24,931 bases of DNA from NCBI GenBank assembly GCA_037147235.1, contig JBAWVO010000066.1, positions 1 to 24,931 on the forward strand. The letters run 5' to 3'. The translations under genes and the position numbers were made by a program. Under the pieces are notes generated by a model. That model had not been told where the DNA came from, made no database searches, and saw only the letters and a list, made by a program, of their open reading frames with translations. Origin of the DNA: JANXQG01 sp037147235. GTDB lineage: Bacteria > Planctomycetota > Planctomycetia > Pirellulales > Thermoguttaceae. Shown here in pieces: positions 22,886 to 24,931 of this stretch. Position 1 is the stretch's first letter. Each line of letters begins with the position of its first letter.

Positions 22886-23584
22886 ATGATAGACGACTGG
22901 TTTTCAGCCATCGAGTTACCGCTAACTTGGCAGCAGTTCTGGCAGTTGCCGAAGAATCCTGCCTACAAATACGAATACTCTGACGGCCACGCTTGGCTTT
23001 CTCCGCGGCCCAAGGGTCACCACGCGGTTCTCGATTTGCAGACATTCACACGCCCGATCCTCGAAATGGCGACCGACGACAAGCTTATTATTCGCCCTCT
23101 GCAAGACGCCGACTGGGCACAACTGCCCGAATTGTTTGCTGCCGCCTTCTATCGCGTACAGCCTTTTGCAAGCCTGCCGGAAGATAAGAGTTTGGCGGCG
23201 GCCGAAGATTGCCTTGGACATACTCGGGAATCAGGCGAAGGCCCGCTTGTCGCTGAAGCCTGCCTGGTTACTGTACGCGAGTCGGACGACGCGTTGATTG
23301 GGGCAAACTTGATCACCCTTCCGCCTGGCAGGACTATCAAGCACGCTGTCGGCCTACCGCACCTGACGTGGATCTTCGTTAGCCCGCAGGATGCTCGCTA
23401 CGGCATCGGCATGGCACTGCTCGATATGGCCGTCCAGGCATTGCTGCGGCTTGGGTACACGAAGTTGGCCAGCACGTTCCTGCTTGGCAACGAGTCGAGC
23501 ATGCTTTGGCACTGGCGGGCTGGATTCAAGCTACTGGAACATCCCGGGTCGATGCGGGCGATTCGGAGAGAGGCACGAAAGTAA
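22886..23584 (+). CDS. GNAT-family N-acetyltransferase with a short N-terminal extension
   Basis: The protein is 232 residues from the ATG at 22886, chosen because AGAGG lies just upstream and the longer frame from 22799 runs into the degenerate repeat DNA. Residues 1-55 (TWQQFWQLPKNPAYKYEYSD, then GHAWLSPRPKGHHAVLDL) resemble the start of Uma2/DUF820 proteins and are probably an N-terminal substrate or dimer module. Residues 67-230 form the acetyltransferase: LIIRPLQDADWAQLPELFA (start), LTWIFVSPQDARYGIGMALL (the beta4-alphaA acetyl-CoA loop with RYGIG in place of QxxGxG), and NESSMLWHWRAGFKLLEHPG (motif B). The substrate is unknown. It probably transfers acetyl from acetyl-CoA to a small molecule or protein N-terminus. 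Confidence 0.8.
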   Translation: MIDDWFSAIELPLTWQQFWQLPKNPAYKYEYSDGHAWLSPRPKGHHAVLDLQTFTRPILEMATDDKLIIRPLQDADWAQLPELFAAAFYRVQPFASLPEDKSLAAAEDCLGHTRESGEGPLVAEACLVTVRESDDALIGANLITLPPGRTIKHAVGLPHLTWIFVSPQDARYGIGMALLDMAVQALLRLGYTKLASTFLLGNESSMLWHWRAGFKLLEHPGSMRAIRREARK

Positions 23585-23695
23585 CGTCGGGCGTCGCTAT
23601 TGGGTTTCGCGACGAAGAAGCCCCACACCCATTGAAAGTGGCTGCGGGCAGTTTAGAATCATTTGCAGCAGAACACGAGAGAAAGGAACGCACGC

Positions 23696-24085
23696 ATGAG
23701 CGAAAACACCGTTAAGAGATCGCCGGTCAGGGTGGCTGTACTGCTTGCATTGCACGCGGTTTGTGGCGTTATCATCCTCTACCTCCTGTTTAAGTTGGTG
23801 CCCGAGCACGAGAAGATATTCAAGGACTTCAACATGAAGTTGCCGGATATGACGATCATGGCCATCAACCTGTCGGCATTGTTTGCCAGGTACTGGTTCG
23901 TCTTGGTGCCGGGCATGAGTGCGGCTGATATAGCGATCATGGTCGCATTGAATCGCACGGGTCGGACTGGTCTGATGACGGCTTGGGGCGTGCTGGTGTG
24001 GATGGTGGAGATGCTGCTGATAGGGCTGATCATGATGGCTGTCATGGTGCCGATGAACGACCTGATAATGCGGTTGTCAAAATAG
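23696..24085 (+). CDS. Three-helix membrane protein with GspF-like motif
   Basis: The protein is 129 residues from the ATG at 23696, chosen over the ATG at 23663 because AAAGGA lies upstream. Membrane spans are at about residues 12-34, 56-82 and 93-118. Between spans 1 and 2 the sequence VPEHEKIFKDFNMKLPDMTI resembles the conserved VPxFExIFxDFGxxLPxxT motif of type II secretion/type IV pilus inner-membrane F proteins. The whole protein is far too short to be GspF (about 400 residues) and has no partners here. It is therefore a stand-alone membrane protein of unknown function that shares one motif. Confidence 0.65.
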   Translation: MSENTVKRSPVRVAVLLALHAVCGVIILYLLFKLVPEHEKIFKDFNMKLPDMTIMAINLSALFARYWFVLVPGMSAADIAIMVALNRTGRTGLMTAWGVLVWMVEMLLIGLIMMAVMVPMNDLIMRLSK

Positions 24086-24205
24086 CAGCAAGCTTTCACG
24101 AAGCACCAAACCGCTCGCCAACGGTCGGACAAAGGCACAGCGGCTGCCAGAGGCGAAGGGCGGCGAGAGGGCAAAGCACCGTAACCGAGCTGGATCCGTG
24201 GTTCC

Positions 24206-24478
24206 CTATGGCTCCTCTGTTCTGCTTTTTGGCCTGAACCAATTCGCAATAGCGGCGACCCCTATGACAAACGCCATTGCTCCAGCACCGACAAACAATC
24301 CCCAGATTGCCCCTACTGCTGCTGCGTATCGCATGAGGCTACCGGTCTCAGGCCTGAAAAGCCCGGATACGAATTCCGGTGAAAGCAGTGCGATGCCTGC
24401 ACCGAAAAGTCCACCGGCGACTGCCGATACAAGGGCAGCGGCGAGAATCAACAAAAAGTTTCGCATGTACGTGGTCAT
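24206..24478 (-). CDS. Small two-helix membrane protein
   Basis: The protein is 90 residues from the ATG at 24478, where AGGAA stands about 8 nt upstream; the frame further upstream lacks a ribosome site. Two Gly/Ala-rich spans occupy about residues 7-32 (LLILAAALVSAVAGGLFGAG) and 51-78 (YAAAVGAIWGLFVGAGAMAF), and a charged tail FRPKSRTEEP ends the protein. No family is recognised. It converges with the three-helix gene. Confidence 0.6.
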   Translation of the reverse strand: MTTYMRNFLLILAAALVSAVAGGLFGAGIALLSPEFVSGLFRPETGSLMRYAAAVGAIWGLFVGAGAMAFVIGVAAIANWFRPKSRTEEP

Positions 24479-24652
24479 CGCATGTTTCCTTATTCTCACA
24501 ACAGACGGGCTGGCCGATGCCATACTCTCGATACCAGCCAAGCCCAAACCGCGATTATAGCAGGGCAAGGTCACGGGGGCCATTGGCAGGGTGTCTTGGC
24601 CTACTACTGACCGGCTCAGGTCAACGGTTGGATTCTCGCTAAGAACTTCCAG

Positions 24653-24889
24653 CTATTCTACCGGCGGCCCAGAGGTCGAGCCAGTAGACGGCAAATTGCT
24701 CTGCGGTGACTGCGGCAGACCCGACCGAACCTTCCTGCTCCGTACCGCGTGGGTCAGCAGCGTGCCGACCGAAAGCAGCCACACGGCCAGCGAGGCAATG
24801 TTGGGCCAGTTAGGTTTCGCACCTGCCTGACGTGCAGCAGCGACAGCCGGCAGAAGTCGCGAAAGGAGTCCGTGATCTTTGACGCTCAC
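24653..24889 (-). CDS. Possible small membrane protein (weak)
   Basis: The 78-codon frame with a GTG start (MSVKDHGLLSRLLPAVAAAR) has one hydrophobic span (NIASLAVWLLSVGTLLTHAV) followed by a basic, Ser/Pro-rich tail. No good ribosome site precedes it and no family is recognised. Together with 24584-24652 and the last bases of the window it fills an otherwise empty edge, so the call is tentative. Confidence 0.3.
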   Translation of the reverse strand: MSVKDHGLLSRLLPAVAAARQAGAKPNWPNIASLAVWLLSVGTLLTHAVRSRKVRSGLPQSPQSNLPSTGSTSGPPVE

Positions 24890-24931
24890 CTAAATTGACC
24901 AGTCTTTGCTCAGCTAAATAGGACTACTACT

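Noticed and set aside
22455..23045. 196-codon minus-strand ORF
   Set aside because: It is a shadow of the GAAG-rich repeats and of the acetyltransferase N-terminus; the Ser/Phe-rich product is a by-product of the repeat words.

Overview
The window looks like planctomycete DNA, most likely from a Pirellulales-type genome. This is inferred from gene content, not from a marker gene. The evidence is a giant beta-strand-repeat surface protein with a PEP-CTERM sorting signal, three tandem secreted DUF4139 proteins, a DUF1080 protein, a glycosidase-like beta-propeller and an SGNH hydrolase, together with many dispersed palindromic repeats in loose intergenic DNA. No rRNA, tRNA, CRISPR array or full-length transposase was seen.

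Layout. (1) 1-1252: a palindromic repeat, then an ATP-grasp glutamate-ligase-like gene. (2) 1253-2751: a repeat graveyard with two copies of a palindrome-rich element. One copy is itself split by a 99-bp miniature insertion. Then comes a putative structured RNA gene with its own promoter and intrinsic terminator (about 2177-2510). (3) 2752-6986: a large secreted beta-strand-repeat PEP-CTERM protein, cut in two by a 116-bp MITE with perfect 26-bp inverted repeats and a 6-bp target duplication. Removing 122 bp restores one reading frame. (4) 6987-8532: more palindromes, a second MITE (112 bp) and, on the minus strand, a diverged second copy of the RNA gene (about 8190-7970). (5) 8533-8814: a small winged-helix regulator. 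(6) 9104-16759, all on the minus strand: DUF4139, a DUF4139-like paralogue, DUF4139, DUF1080, a beta-propeller glycosidase-like protein and an SGNH hydrolase, every one with an export signal. A 36-residue membrane ORF lies just upstream. (7) 18139-20883: a redox and stress cluster. A lipoprotein glutathione peroxidase, followed by a tspO remnant, lies divergent from rubrerythrin, a small siroheme/4Fe-4S reductase-like protein and an unknown helical protein. (8) 20932-21870: two small secreted cysteine-rich zinc-ribbon-like proteins. (9) 21871-22885: a stretch of degenerate GAAG/CTTC repeats. (10) 22886-24889: a GNAT acetyltransferase and small membrane proteins.

How the parts fit. The 9-17 kb block is probably an envelope or extracellular carbohydrate-handling cluster. 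The 18-21 kb block looks like peroxide or reactive-nitrogen defence. The repeat-rich 1-8.5 kb region is being reshaped by miniature elements, and one of them has inactivated or truncated the surface protein. The most novel item is the pair of homologous, apparently self-transcribed RNA loci that flank this protein in inverted orientation.
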